DNA of 64,000 bases from SVEL01 sp045125245 (GTDB lineage: Bacteria > Bacillota > Clostridia > Lachnospirales > Lachnospiraceae): assembly GCA_045125245.1 (NCBI GenBank), contig JBGVNF010000005.1, positions 124,001-188,000 of the forward strand, in the 5' to 3' direction. Under the pieces are notes generated by a model. The model did not search any database. It was given only the letters and a program-made list of their open reading frames with translations, and was not told where the DNA came from. Both the position numbers and the translations under genes were made by a program. Position 1 is the stretch's first letter. The number at the start of each line of letters is the position of its first letter. Shown here one piece after another: positions 18,740-28,013 of this stretch.

Positions 18740-19222
18740 CTACCTCCACATAATATTTATTGGTTCTGTTAATAAGACGTAAGATAATGCAACTCGGTAT
18801 AGTAGCTTATTCCATTCTGAAAGATTATTCTCTTTTAGCATGGTAGAAACATTCATATTCACATCTACACAACGAAAGTAGTTTCGTATTCCTATGTCAA
18901 CTTTTCGATATGCAGTATTGAGCATATTTACAGACATACTATTACAAAACTTGATATAATCGCTTTTATTTATATCTGCACCTTTCATAATAGGTAATAT
19001 CAATGTTGCATCCTTACCACGCCTTGAGCTAAACAACAATTCATTATACTGTGCAAGTGCCATGTCATACATAAAAGTATCATGGTTAGTATTTTTGATG
19101 TTTACTCTAAGACCTAGGTGTTCAGCATTGAACTGTACCCACTCGTCATAGGGTACATAAATTATTACATCAGATTGTGAACGCCAGCCTGTATCAATGT
19201 TATAGCCCAAAAGAATACTCAT
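18740..19222 (-). CDS. Hypothetical protein (160 aa)
   Basis: Soluble mixed alpha/beta protein with no recognised motif. AAGGAG lies 7 nt before the ATG at 19222, which I prefer; an in-frame ATG at 19255 gives 11 more residues but has a poorer ribosome site. The stop overlaps the ribosome site region of the downstream 16653 gene, so the two are coupled. Confidence 0.7.
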   Translation of the reverse strand: MSILLGYNIDTGWRSQSDVIIYVPYDEWVQFNAEHLGLRVNIKNTNHDTFMYDMALAQYNELLFSSRRGKDATLILPIMKGADINKSDYIKFCNSMSVNMLNTAYRKVDIGIRNYFRCVDVNMNVSTMLKENNLSEWNKLLYRVALSYVLLTEPINIMWR

Positions 19223-19352
19223 GAGTTCTCCTTGCTTTACAACAATATGTTCCATAAGCAACTGAGCCTCCGCCTTTTTCTTCTTTCATTAGAATATATC
19301 CCACTAGAGTTATGAGTTACAATTAGAAAAGTAAAAATTTCTAAAAATTACC

Positions 19353-19763
19353 TTAGTCAAGATTTTCTACTACGTCACCGATTGTGCTGTAGATTTCCTG
19401 ATGCATATAGACGTAACGTGCTACATCGTTGAGCATCTCTTCATAATCTGTAGTTTCAGCTGATTCTGAACTGTTACAGTAAGCACAATATAAGTGATGT
19501 GTAATTCTTCTTATCTGTGCCTGCCGTAATCCCTGAGCACGTAAAGTATCCATGTACTGAGCAACAGGGTTGAGATTGACCTGAACAGTTTGGTCAATAA
19601 TTTTATTTATACACGTTTCTGCATCAGGTAACTGTGCATAGAGTGCAAACTGCTCTGTCTGTGCCATTTTCTGAACATAATCTCTAGCCCTAGACGCTTG
19701 CAGTTCCTGTTTCTTCTTAATGTTGTCGTCAACTGTCTGGTAAAGCTTACTCAGTCTTCCCAT
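19353..19763 (-). CDS. Hypothetical helical protein (136 aa)
   Basis: Almost entirely helical, Gln/Ala/Asp rich, with a basic N-terminus (LSKLYQTVDDNIKKKQEL). No membrane segment. TAGGAGGTGAATG precedes the ATG. It follows the FEN-type exonuclease gene by 14 nt, and a small role in replication is plausible from context only. Confidence 0.75.
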   Translation of the reverse strand: MGRLSKLYQTVDDNIKKKQELQASRARDYVQKMAQTEQFALYAQLPDAETCINKIIDQTVQVNLNPVAQYMDTLRAQGLRQAQIRRITHHLYCAYCNSSESAETTDYEEMLNDVARYVYMHQEIYSTIGDVVENLD

Positions 19764-19777
19764 GAGTCATTCACCTC

Positions 19778-20722
19778 CTAACTATTAAATTCAGATATGT
19801 ATTCACTAAGATAATCTTCGATTACTGGATAATCATATCTTCTTTGTCCAAGTCCTGTGATAGCCTTAAGCATTTTCACATCACCCGTACAAGCAGGTTC
19901 ATCAAGGTCCTCTGTATTGATAAGAACCGGTGTAACAAGATTAAAGATATTTAAAGCATTATGCGAATTCTTAAGATTAGGGTATTCTGTAACAACCTTA
20001 ATAAGGAATTCTTTACAGTAGTTGATGTCGCCCATCTTTTGCATGTTATAACCAAACCTGTTTACAACTTCTGCAAAAGCACCAAGCCATGACTCGGCAT
20101 CGCCTGTTCCAGAGATATGGTCGGAAGAATCACCTAATAACACCTTAAGCAATAAAGCCATATTATACGGTGTTAATTGGTTAGTATGAACAGTGTAATG
20201 GTAGTTATTTAATGTAATATGTCTACCATTAGATTTAACCGGAACAATCTCTGTTTTGTTATCTACCATGAATGCCAAATCACTATCTTCAGAGTGGATT
20301 CGAATATAATCATAAGAATCATAATATTTCTTCCACACTGAGTAGATAACATCATCTGCTTCAAAATCATTTACATAACCACAAGGTACACCTGCGAGAT
20401 TAATAAGTTGTTCAGCAAAGTCCTTCTGCTTGTAAACTCCTGAATCTCTTTTACGCTGTCCCTTATATTCTTTCTCATATCCAAAAACCTTCTTATACAT
20501 ATCCATCTTATAATTAGGTTTCCTGTCAAATGCAACAAAAATATCCTCACCATTTTCTAGTACAGGTATAATACGACTTGCTAAGAATGTAACGCCACCA
20601 ATAGGCGCTTTGTTGGGAACGTATTCTCCATCACATTCCCTTACACCTCTAATAGCACTTTGCTTCTTAGCGTTGCCAATATAAATATAGTTACTTGCAT
20701 CGTATATGTGTAAAATACGCAT
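19778..20722 (-). CDS. 5'-3' exonuclease / flap endonuclease (PIN/FEN family, 314 aa)
   Basis: Resembles T4 RNase H and the N-terminal nuclease of DNA polymerase I, which remove RNA primers and 5' flaps. Acidic metal ligands appear in order: HIYDASN near the N-terminus, FVAFDRKPNYK around 60, FEADDVIY around 120, HSEDSDLAF around 145, and GDSSDHI around 200, the start of the helix-three-turn-helix that grips DNA. Length fits the family. ATG 20722 is preferred because AAGGAG lies 8 nt before it. It supports a phage-type replication set together with the clamp, loader and helicase. Confidence 0.85.
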   Translation of the reverse strand: MRILHIYDASNYIYIGNAKKQSAIRGVRECDGEYVPNKAPIGGVTFLASRIIPVLENGEDIFVAFDRKPNYKMDMYKKVFGYEKEYKGQRKRDSGVYKQKDFAEQLINLAGVPCGYVNDFEADDVIYSVWKKYYDSYDYIRIHSEDSDLAFMVDNKTEIVPVKSNGRHITLNNYHYTVHTNQLTPYNMALLLKVLLGDSSDHISGTGDAESWLGAFAEVVNRFGYNMQKMGDINYCKEFLIKVVTEYPNLKNSHNALNIFNLVTPVLINTEDLDEPACTGDVKMLKAITGLGQRRYDYPVIEDYLSEYISEFNS

Positions 20723-20734
20723 AGTCATATCTCC

Positions 20735-21394
20735 TTAAAAACATCTCCAAGTTCTCGGGTCCACATTACCCTGACCTCTCTCCTTAAGCATCTTAACGTC
20801 TTCAATAGCATTAAGAATAGAAAGCATCTTCTCCTTGAATTTAAGTGCTGAAACAAGTCTTGAGCCGGGAGTAACATTTCCATTCTTGTTAATGAAGATA
20901 TTAGACATATTTCTCATATTCCTAACTAAGGCTCTTGTTGTTTTAATAATAGATGCGTCACCATTTCTTTCAGCGAGCTCAATCATATAATTGACTGTTT
21001 CCTCAAAGTTCTGCTCATCAAGTTTCATCAGTTTAGATTCACTTTCCAGAACATTTGTAAAACACATCTTGATTTCATCTAAGCGTTCATCTTCCATATT
21101 GTAGGAGATGTCTGCTAAGTTAACATTTGCTGCAAGTTGAATAGCGTTATCCATATCACTACTGTTCACACTCTCAACCAGTTTGTAATATTTCACATAC
21201 GCTTTTCTTATCTTATCAGCTGCTTCTTTATCTTTTGCATCACCACTTGTCTCAGCCTGGTTAATGAATGCTTTCATATAAGATTCTACATCTCCAGTGG
21301 TTACTGAGGTAAGACATTCTACAGACTCTAATGGAAGAGTAAGAACATCCTTTACCGTCATGATGCAAGGCAGGATATAAGAATTCATACTCAT
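20735..21394 (-). CDS. Hypothetical helical protein (219 aa)
   Basis: Predicted all-helical, acidic in the middle and basic towards the end; no signal peptide or known motif. The start overlaps the preceding stop (ATGA at 21391-21394), and the gene ends 12 nt before the exonuclease gene, so it belongs to the same translationally coupled string. Confidence 0.7.
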   Translation of the reverse strand: MSMNSYILPCIMTVKDVLTLPLESVECLTSVTTGDVESYMKAFINQAETSGDAKDKEAADKIRKAYVKYYKLVESVNSSDMDNAIQLAANVNLADISYNMEDERLDEIKMCFTNVLESESKLMKLDEQNFEETVNYMIELAERNGDASIIKTTRALVRNMRNMSNIFINKNGNVTPGSRLVSALKFKEKMLSILNAIEDVKMLKERGQGNVDPRTWRCF

Positions 21395-21873
21395 AGTATA
21401 ACAACCTCACTTTCATCTTCTATCTTTAGAAGTATTTGTTGTTTCTTTGCATATAGGATGATATTGCCTTTATCAGTACCTATAATGTTTTTAAACTGGT
21501 ATTGCTCACCATTATAGATAAATTGTATAGGGTCAGCAAGTTTACTCAGTTGTGCAATAAGCTTGACATTCGTATTACGTACAAAAGTCATATCATCAAA
21601 TAAGTCTGAGTATTCTTTAGTTTGCGGATTATAAACTCTAAACTTTCCCTTGAAGATTAGAAATCCTACAAACTTGAAACTTGCATCGAATACATAACTG
21701 TACTCTTCATATACACTGTCTTCTGCAAGTATTCTTCTTATTGTTGAATTACAAATTAACTCAGACCCAGGTTTATTTGCTAAGATAACAAACTGTCTGT
21801 TAATACGAACTGGACAATCTGATATCTTTATAATAACACGATTGTTATTAGAAGTCATTCCCGTTAGTAGCAT
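21391..21873 (-). CDS. Hypothetical beta-rich protein (160 aa)
   Basis: Short alternating strands, no membrane segment or known motif. Three in-frame ATGs compete for the start (21879, 21873, 21858); I chose 21873 because GGAAGGGG ends about 6 nt before it. It overlaps the genes on both sides. Confidence 0.65.
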   Translation of the reverse strand: MLLTGMTSNNNRVIIKISDCPVRINRQFVILANKPGSELICNSTIRRILAEDSVYEEYSYVFDASFKFVGFLIFKGKFRVYNPQTKEYSDLFDDMTFVRNTNVKLIAQLSKLADPIQFIYNGEQYQFKNIIGTDKGNIILYAKKQQILLKIEDESEVVIL

Positions 21874-22189
21874 ATGCATCCCCTTCCATATTGAACTCTG
21901 TTAAATCGATGCTTTCAATAGGTAGCATAAGCTGCTCAAGAATGGTTAAGTCTTTCATGTCACTCTCAATCATATAGAAATTCTTTCTATATGATGTAAG
22001 GTCATAGGCTGCTGTTAATTGCGATGCTAAACGTTTGCCTCTTTCTGTTACGAAGAAGTCTTCTTCATCAAGACGTATCATATCCTGCCCAATACGAATA
22101 TCTTCAGCAGGCTCCATAACATTTATATTCTTAGCAATGTCAGCCATCGTTTTATTAATAGCACCATACATCTTATAAACACTTACCAT
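21848..22189 (-). CDS. Hypothetical protein next to secretion ATPase (113 aa)
   Basis: Small soluble protein with an acidic, helical middle (EPAEDIRIGQDMIRLDEED). GGAGGG about 11 nt upstream supports ATG 22189. It overlaps the end of the GspE/PilT-like gene by 7 nt, so its product may be a partner of that ATPase. Confidence 0.65.
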   Translation of the reverse strand: MVSVYKMYGAINKTMADIAKNINVMEPAEDIRIGQDMIRLDEEDFFVTERGKRLASQLTAAYDLTSYRKNFYMIESDMKDLTILEQLMLPIESIDLTEFNMEGDAYATNGNDF

Positions 22190-23556
22190 ATATCGCCACC
22201 CTCCCATGAGTCGATTAAACTCATAACTTCTCCAAAGGATTTTCCATAGAGAGTTTTCTTTCGTTCTTTACTAAGGTACACATACCGGTTAACCGGAACG
22301 AGCATATCTTTCTCTTCATCCCTTCTCAGTTCCTGATAAACCAAAGTATGTAGCGGCTGTATAATTCTGTCAATGGACAACCCAGTTATATCCATTAAAC
22401 GAGGTATAATATCACTACAAGAGTTTGCATGTAACGTAGAAATATAACGTTTACCAGTATTGGCCGAACGTAACACATCAGTAGAAGTGTCATCATTCAT
22501 TTCAGTTATATATACAAAATCAGGGTTCTGTCTAATAAGTGAATTAATATTAGATTTATATTCTCCCATAGTTGTACAGTTTATCTGCTCAATACCAGGT
22601 AACTCCTGCTCTACAGGCATCTCTACTGAAACTACCTTCAAAGAGTGTAAATGTAATAACTCATTTAAGCATGCAAGTATCGTAGTATTCTTACCTGACA
22701 TCGTAGGACCAGCAATAATTCTCAAACCATTCTCACGATTCATAAAATCATTTCTTAAGAATCGTATTGTCTCTGGCTTGAGATTACAATCTTCTAACGT
22801 CAAGTCAAAATAACTATTTGGTAGTAAACGTATTGTTACAGCAGAACCTTTATAGGTTTTGTTAATAACAACACGACCTCTGTACTTATCATTTATATCA
22901 ACACCAACATACTTAGGGTTGTTATCAAATGCAACCTTAGGGTCTTCCATAGTAAGAATCTTAATTATATCATCAAGCATTCCAGGTTGCATAATTACGT
23001 GTGAATCTACCTTACGTTTCTTTACGTTAAAGTAGACAGAGGAATTCAGCCCATTTGTAGAAAGTGTAATGTCCGCTGCTTTTAAATTTGTTGCTTCCTG
23101 TATAATAATCGAATATATTGTTTTTGCTGGTACAGGAAGTAAATCCGGATGATTTCCATATACTTCAATATATCTCTTAAAGTATACGTAAATAGGAACA
23201 TAATAAACAAACACTTTAATATCACTAAGTGGCTCGTACGTATTACCTAACTCTGTAAGAGCAATAACTGTTAAATGTTTCTTATAAGAGTTATAAGCAA
23301 TCGGAACCATCTTAGATGTTTCTCTAAAATGTTTAACAATACTACGAGGTACGATAGAGGAAGCTGGATTATACAGCTTCCTACTTACCGCCTTTTCGCA
23401 TATCTTATGTATTTGTTCCTCAGGTAGAATACGTTGTTCGTACAGAGTCAACGCTTCTGCACAAACGTATTTTGATGGATTGTCTAAGCGTAATGCAGTA
23501 TAAGCATTGACTTCACTTATCTTCTCAACATCAAGTAATCCACTAAGATTTAACAT
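22183..23556 (-). CDS. GspE/PilT-type secretion or pilus ATPase (457 aa)
   Basis: A member of the type II/IV secretion ATPase superfamily. An N-terminal regulatory region is followed by the motor: P-loop GPTMSGKNTT (about residue 281), an acidic box ending PDFVYITEMNDDTSTDVL, and a His box with ISTLHANSCSDIIPRLMD, all in the order of GspE/PilB/PilT. The P-loop has Asn where GK[ST] is expected, with Thr next to it, so nucleotide binding may be altered. ATG 23556 has GAGGAG upstream. The next gene upstream is TadZ/CpaE-like, the usual partner of Tad-type motors. No pilin, prepilin peptidase or platform protein was recognised here. Confidence 0.85.
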   Translation of the reverse strand: MLNLSGLLDVEKISEVNAYTALRLDNPSKYVCAEALTLYEQRILPEEQIHKICEKAVSRKLYNPASSIVPRSIVKHFRETSKMVPIAYNSYKKHLTVIALTELGNTYEPLSDIKVFVYYVPIYVYFKRYIEVYGNHPDLLPVPAKTIYSIIIQEATNLKAADITLSTNGLNSSVYFNVKKRKVDSHVIMQPGMLDDIIKILTMEDPKVAFDNNPKYVGVDINDKYRGRVVINKTYKGSAVTIRLLPNSYFDLTLEDCNLKPETIRFLRNDFMNRENGLRIIAGPTMSGKNTTILACLNELLHLHSLKVVSVEMPVEQELPGIEQINCTTMGEYKSNINSLIRQNPDFVYITEMNDDTSTDVLRSANTGKRYISTLHANSCSDIIPRLMDITGLSIDRIIQPLHTLVYQELRRDEEKDMLVPVNRYVYLSKERKKTLYGKSFGEVMSLIDSWEGGDIW

Positions 23557-25990
23557 GTCTATGCAACTCCTCAAAATTAAGTGTTACGGAGCTGATACCA
23601 TAAGGGTCGAACTTCATAAGGCTACCCTCGGTAATCTCCTGAATATCTCCAACCTTACATATCTGGTAATCCCAAGAATCGATTTTACCGAGAGCCTTAA
23701 GGATAGGATTAAGGTTGATATTACATCTGTTAATAAAGATTCTTTCAGCCACGTTTTCAAGATTGATTGAATCAATAAATTCACGTGTGCTTTCAAGATG
23801 GACAGGATTAGTATCAACAATATAGTTAACACTATAAACGTCCGGAGCAATTGTATTGAACAGATTCATCTGTGTGTCATCCATAACAACATAGATGTTC
23901 TTATAGTAATCACATGCTCTTGTAAGCATAGCAATAAACTGCTGTGCGGCTGCAACTTCATTTGCAACATTACCAGTTACAACAACGAAATCGTCAAGTA
24001 CCGGTTTAATAGCGAAATCATCATAATCGATTGTTTCGATACCGTATCTCTCGAACTTATTATTCTGACAGATATTGACTAAGAGAACATGAGCGTTCTG
24101 TTTAGATTTGTATTTAGCAAACAAATAGGGTACAATCGTTTTACCTACATTATTTGTTCCAACAAATACATCTAAGCACTGCTTAAGCTCAGTCTGTGCA
24201 ATAACTTTACCTGTAACACCACGGTTACGCATCTGCTCAATCAGAGTCTTCTGAGCCTCATATCTCTCATTCTCAACCTGTAAGAGTTTTCTTAACAGAT
24301 TCTGCTGCGCTTTAACCTTAAGCACGATTTCTTCAATCTGTTCCGGAACAACTGTAGATAAATCTAATAACTTAGAGATTGCTGTAAGTGATGCCATGTC
24401 TGTTACAACAGCACCTCTTGCCTTAACCCATGTATCAAAATCCTCATTACCAGATACAGTTTCAATACGACCTGCAATTTCGTCACCTACCGATTTAATA
24501 AATCCATCAGTGTTGAGATACAGTTCTTTTAAGTCACACTCAAGATTCATTAACTCAGCAATGATAGATGTACGCTCATCTGTTAAAGATGCAATCGTAG
24601 CAGGCTGGTCGATAGAGTCTGACATACTTGAACCAGAACGCTTAATAGCAGCATTGATATTGTACAATCTCTCGTCAGAGCATTCCTGTGCCTTCTTGAT
24701 AACCATTGTTACAATTTCCGTTGTTAACTGCTCAATCATTGTATTACCTGCAGCGTTACAGAAATTCTTATCGTGCATCATAGCAGTAATCTTACTAAAC
24801 TTCTCTGTCATAGTTTCATATGAACGGTCATTCATAATAACAAAGATAGCATCCTGTAAAGATTTCAATTTCTCCTCAATGCCATAATAAGTACTGTTAG
24901 TCTGGATAAGTTCCTTAATAACAGTAGATGCATTCATCTCATGCATAAGCTGTGTTAAGTCAGCAACTTTTGATGCTTCCTGTGCTCTTGCCAAAAGGTT
25001 TGATTCAACAGGTGCGGCAGGGTTTGTTGAAGGACTTGCATAGGATTGTCCAGGGAAATCACCCACGCCCATTTCAGAGCCGATATCAACACCGGTATCT
25101 TTCTGTACTGTACTCTTACTTTCAACTTCCTCAAACGTCATAATGTCTGTATTGTTTGTAGGAATAATATCAGAAGCTGTTGTAGGGGCATTTTCTTTCT
25201 GTTCCGCTTCACTCAACTCTTTCGCTACTTCATCAATCTGAACGACGTTTGTTTCTTCTTCAAAGATAGGTACACCTTCATCATCAAGACAAATAAACGG
25301 GTCAAGAATGTTACCATATTCGTCCGTCTCAATTGGGTCACCGTTTGCATATACTGGCATAAACTCACCACCAGATGATACTGAATAATATCTCGGAGGT
25401 TCAATAGGCTCCTGTGTGATTGGGTCTGTAGCCTGCGTAATCCACATAGCTTTACCTGCAACGATGGTAATAGGCATACCTGTTACTGACACATTCGCAA
25501 CTTTACCAACACGTGCATTACGTCTGTCCGGTTTCTTAGCACGCTCTCTCGATAACTTGTAAGCAGCTGCATCTGTATTCTGCGTTTTTATTCTTTCAAT
25601 AGGTGCATTACCGAGTGTACGCTGTTCATTCTCCTGAATATCTGAACGTAAAATCTCACCAATGGCTTTTAATAAGTCATCTGCTTTTGCATTCTGTAAT
25701 ACAACATCAATGCCCTGAAATCCTTCAGTATATAAAGACTTCTTGCCTTTATTTACAAAGATGATTTTCGTATTAACATGTTTATTAAGTACAGCATCTT
25801 CGAACTGTGTTTTCGCTTTTGCCGTCATAACATCATCATTCGTAACAACATACACTTCACGCTTAGGACTCATAAGTGTGGGGTCGATTGCGAACTGTTC
25901 AATCATTTTACTGAATCCGCAAATAATTGTCTTATTCCGGCCTGTAGCTTTCCTAAGTAATGCATCGGATGTACTCGTAGCACAAATCAT
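23543..25990 (-). CDS. TadZ/CpaE-like protein: receiver-like domain plus SIMIBI NTPase (815 aa)
   Basis: Residues 1-120 resemble a degenerate receiver domain (REVYVVTNDDVMTAKAK and IIFVNKGKKSLYTEGFQG), then a long Pro/Glu-rich and helical middle, then a C-terminal P-loop domain with GTNNVGKT (about 609-616), VLLVNICQNNKFE, a Walker-B-like YVVMDDTQM and a INRCN motif, in the order of MinD/ParA-type ATPases. This architecture is that of TadZ/CpaE, which place pilus machinery at a cell pole. It ends inside the GspE/PilT-like gene, consistent with a pair. The 500-residue middle is much longer than in typical TadZ. FlhF-like GTPase is the alternative. AAGGAGATAG precedes the ATG. Confidence 0.75.
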   Translation of the reverse strand: MICATSTSDALLRKATGRNKTIICGFSKMIEQFAIDPTLMSPKREVYVVTNDDVMTAKAKTQFEDAVLNKHVNTKIIFVNKGKKSLYTEGFQGIDVVLQNAKADDLLKAIGEILRSDIQENEQRTLGNAPIERIKTQNTDAAAYKLSRERAKKPDRRNARVGKVANVSVTGMPITIVAGKAMWITQATDPITQEPIEPPRYYSVSSGGEFMPVYANGDPIETDEYGNILDPFICLDDEGVPIFEEETNVVQIDEVAKELSEAEQKENAPTTASDIIPTNNTDIMTFEEVESKSTVQKDTGVDIGSEMGVGDFPGQSYASPSTNPAAPVESNLLARAQEASKVADLTQLMHEMNASTVIKELIQTNSTYYGIEEKLKSLQDAIFVIMNDRSYETMTEKFSKITAMMHDKNFCNAAGNTMIEQLTTEIVTMVIKKAQECSDERLYNINAAIKRSGSSMSDSIDQPATIASLTDERTSIIAELMNLECDLKELYLNTDGFIKSVGDEIAGRIETVSGNEDFDTWVKARGAVVTDMASLTAISKLLDLSTVVPEQIEEIVLKVKAQQNLLRKLLQVENERYEAQKTLIEQMRNRGVTGKVIAQTELKQCLDVFVGTNNVGKTIVPYLFAKYKSKQNAHVLLVNICQNNKFERYGIETIDYDDFAIKPVLDDFVVVTGNVANEVAAAQQFIAMLTRACDYYKNIYVVMDDTQMNLFNTIAPDVYSVNYIVDTNPVHLESTREFIDSINLENVAERIFINRCNINLNPILKALGKIDSWDYQICKVGDIQEITEGSLMKFDPYGISSVTLNFEELHRHVKS

Positions 25991-26003
25991 AAAATCTATC
26001 TCC

Positions 26004-26786
26004 TTAATATATTTCTTTGATAGTGTATCTCAAACCATCACGAATAATGTTTGAGTCACCAACCTCATTGTTTAAAAGTTTAGAGGCTAATTCGCTGTTT
26101 GAAGCGATAATGCCCTCTCGTATATATGACACATCATCGGGATATATCATCAAAGTATAAAGTTCATCGTTTACAAGAACTCTTACCGTACTGTAAAGAA
26201 CAACTTTACCACAAGGCTTATATGGTCTTGTCTTATACTTTGTCATTACTTCCTTGAGAAGCTCATAGACTTCCTGCTCACTCTCATTAAAGTCAAACTC
26301 TTTACCATCTCTCGATATAAAGTAATTTAGTTTAAACATGAGCTTCTTCATATCATCACGTGAACATGTTGCAAGCTTACTTATATCACCATCAAAGTGA
26401 TGAAATGCAAGATCACTTAAACCACTTATTTCACGTGTATTCTTTAGAACATCGATAGCATCAATGTAGTCGTCAGCGTGAGTTGCTGCTACAAAATCCG
26501 GTTCATTGATAAGACTCATGTCATACTTAGCCTTCTGCATTTTGTAGATGTTATTCTGCGTTATTGATAGATTATCAATTGCCTGTTCATACGCAGAGTT
26601 TTCAGATGTATCACCGTCTTCTCTCGCTGCTTTCAGCTTTTCTTCATACTCAACCAGGGATTGATTAAGAGAGTCTAACTCTCTATCCATATTTTCCCAC
26701 TTACTAATAAGATTCCTTACGATTGCTGTTCTAGCATCTTTAAGAGTCATACTATTAAGTTGTGCATTATCTGTAATATTTTGCAT
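26004..26786 (-). CDS. GreA-like transcription factor with an insertion (260 aa)
   Basis: Residues 30-85 form a coiled coil whose tip reads AREDGDTSENSAYEQA, close to the GreA tip where acidic residues enter the RNA polymerase secondary channel and trigger transcript cleavage. The C-terminus, ASNSELASKLLNNEVGDS, matches the FKBP-like end of GreA (a SPLAxALxGxxVGD pattern). About 100 extra residues separate the two, so it is longer than GreA (about 158). It probably binds host RNA polymerase, as a cleavage factor, an inhibitor or a modified Gre. GGGAGG lies about 12 nt before the ATG. It is located just upstream of the TadZ-like gene. Confidence 0.75.
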   Translation of the reverse strand: MQNITDNAQLNSMTLKDARTAIVRNLISKWENMDRELDSLNQSLVEYEEKLKAAREDGDTSENSAYEQAIDNLSITQNNIYKMQKAKYDMSLINEPDFVAATHADDYIDAIDVLKNTREISGLSDLAFHHFDGDISKLATCSRDDMKKLMFKLNYFISRDGKEFDFNESEQEVYELLKEVMTKYKTRPYKPCGKVVLYSTVRVLVNDELYTLMIYPDDVSYIREGIIASNSELASKLLNNEVGDSNIIRDGLRYTIKEIY

Positions 26787-27170
26787 TTAAATATATACCT
26801 CCCTACCAATTGACGTTACTGTGTAACCATGGATACCGTCTTTTAGTATCTGCCACTCTTCCTCATAATCGGTAGAAGCAGGCATGGTTTTGAATAAGCC
26901 AATATGTATTCGCTTAAATATACATGTTTTTCTGACTACGAATATGTCATCGTATTCTTCTAGGATTTCCCAGTCATTATTACGGTAGTTCTTAGCTGCA
27001 AAGTATCGAGACTCACCTTCATGTAATACTCTAAGGTTAACGCACTCCATAGCCTCACGAGTAAAGTGTTCTTTCATAACAACATACCGTCTTGTCTGGT
27101 AAGCCTCGATATACAGCAAATCTGCTTTCTCAAGGAACTTCAATAGGTTCTTATCAATCTTAGTACCCAT
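26787..27170 (-). CDS. Hypothetical protein (127 aa)
   Basis: Basic, aromatic-rich small protein, no membrane segment or known motif. GGAGGGATGAT precedes the ATG. It abuts the GreA-like gene with no gap, suggesting the two act together. Confidence 0.7.
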   Translation of the reverse strand: MGTKIDKNLLKFLEKADLLYIEAYQTRRYVVMKEHFTREAMECVNLRVLHEGESRYFAAKNYRNNDWEILEEYDDIFVVRKTCIFKRIHIGLFKTMPASTDYEEEWQILKDGIHGYTVTSIGREVYI

Positions 27171-27190
27171 ATCATCCCTCCTGCATAACG

Positions 27191-27370
27191 CTACTGTGCG
27201 TTATTTCCTGAGTTATTGGAATTACTCGTATTGTTGGAATTGTTACTCTTACCATTTCCGCCAGCACCACCTGCTTTTGTTCCCATTCCTTTAATAAGGA
27301 TCACAACCATGAAAATAATGCAGATACCAGCAAAGATTGTCTTTCCATCTAAGTTAGATAAGATATGCAT
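27191..27370 (-). CDS. Small single-pass membrane protein, Gly/Asn-rich tail (59 aa)
   Basis: Reads MHILSNLDGKTIFAGICIIF, then MVVILIKGMG and a low-complexity Gly/Ser/Asn tail ending NNAQ. One membrane helix (about residues 11-27) and a flexible tail. AAAGGAG lies 8 nt before the ATG; TAG stop at 27191. It sits just upstream of the GreA-like, TadZ-like and GspE-like genes. A small hydrophobic subunit of that machine is possible, but there is no prepilin cleavage site. Confidence 0.7.
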   Translation of the reverse strand: MHILSNLDGKTIFAGICIIFMVVILIKGMGTKAGGAGGNGKSNNSNNTSNSNNSGNNAQ

Positions 27371-27389
27371 AGTAATTTACTCCTTTCTT

Positions 27390-28013
27390 TTAAAGATTAA
27401 ATGTGAACTCGCAATCCTTTGGTTGTTCAATAATATATGTTCCAGTCAAAGGTGCAGAGTTACTTCCTATTTGAGTTAATACCTCACCATTACGTAAGAA
27501 CCCAGGGTAATCGTCAGTTCCTGCAAGAACTTCAGTAATTACTTTAAGGTTCTCTTCAATTGGTACAACATATCCACAACCCCTATCTGATATATCCCAA
27601 ATAGAGATATTAGGGTACTCTTTGAGAAAATAAGTTCTCAAAGGATAGAGATACGACCTTGTAACATGAACCATTTGCTTTGATTGTATTATACCATTCT
27701 CGCAAGTGTTACATATACCATCTCTAAATGTGTTAATATTAAAGTTGGTATGTGCCATTAATCGCCATTTATCGTTTACTGGTCGATATATAGACATACC
27801 ACCTGTAAACCAAGCAATAAGAATATTACCTGTTTTACTTTCTAATAGTATAGCTACATTACTACAAGGAAATATATGGTCGATAAGAAAGTCTTCCTTG
27901 ACAAATGGTAACGGTTGATGCACCACGATGTTAGGTGCGAACTCAACATAGAGTTCTTTGTCTTTTACGTAGGACTTGTATATCGAGCCTGTTTCACTAA
28001 ATCTCAATCCCAT
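27390..28013 (-). CDS. Hypothetical protein (207 aa)
   Basis: Soluble and beta-rich, no known motif. AGGAGGTGCCGT before ATG 28013 sets the start; the frame is open further upstream but only inside the previous gene. Size and gene position match its neighbour 27997-28647, and both have short strand repeats, so they may be distant paralogues. Confidence 0.7.
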   Translation of the reverse strand: MGLRFSETGSIYKSYVKDKELYVEFAPNIVVHQPLPFVKEDFLIDHIFPCSNVAILLESKTGNILIAWFTGGMSIYRPVNDKWRLMAHTNFNINTFRDGICNTCENGIIQSKQMVHVTRSYLYPLRTYFLKEYPNISIWDISDRGCGYVVPIEENLKVITEVLAGTDDYPGFLRNGEVLTQIGSNSAPLTGTYIIEQPKDCEFTFNL

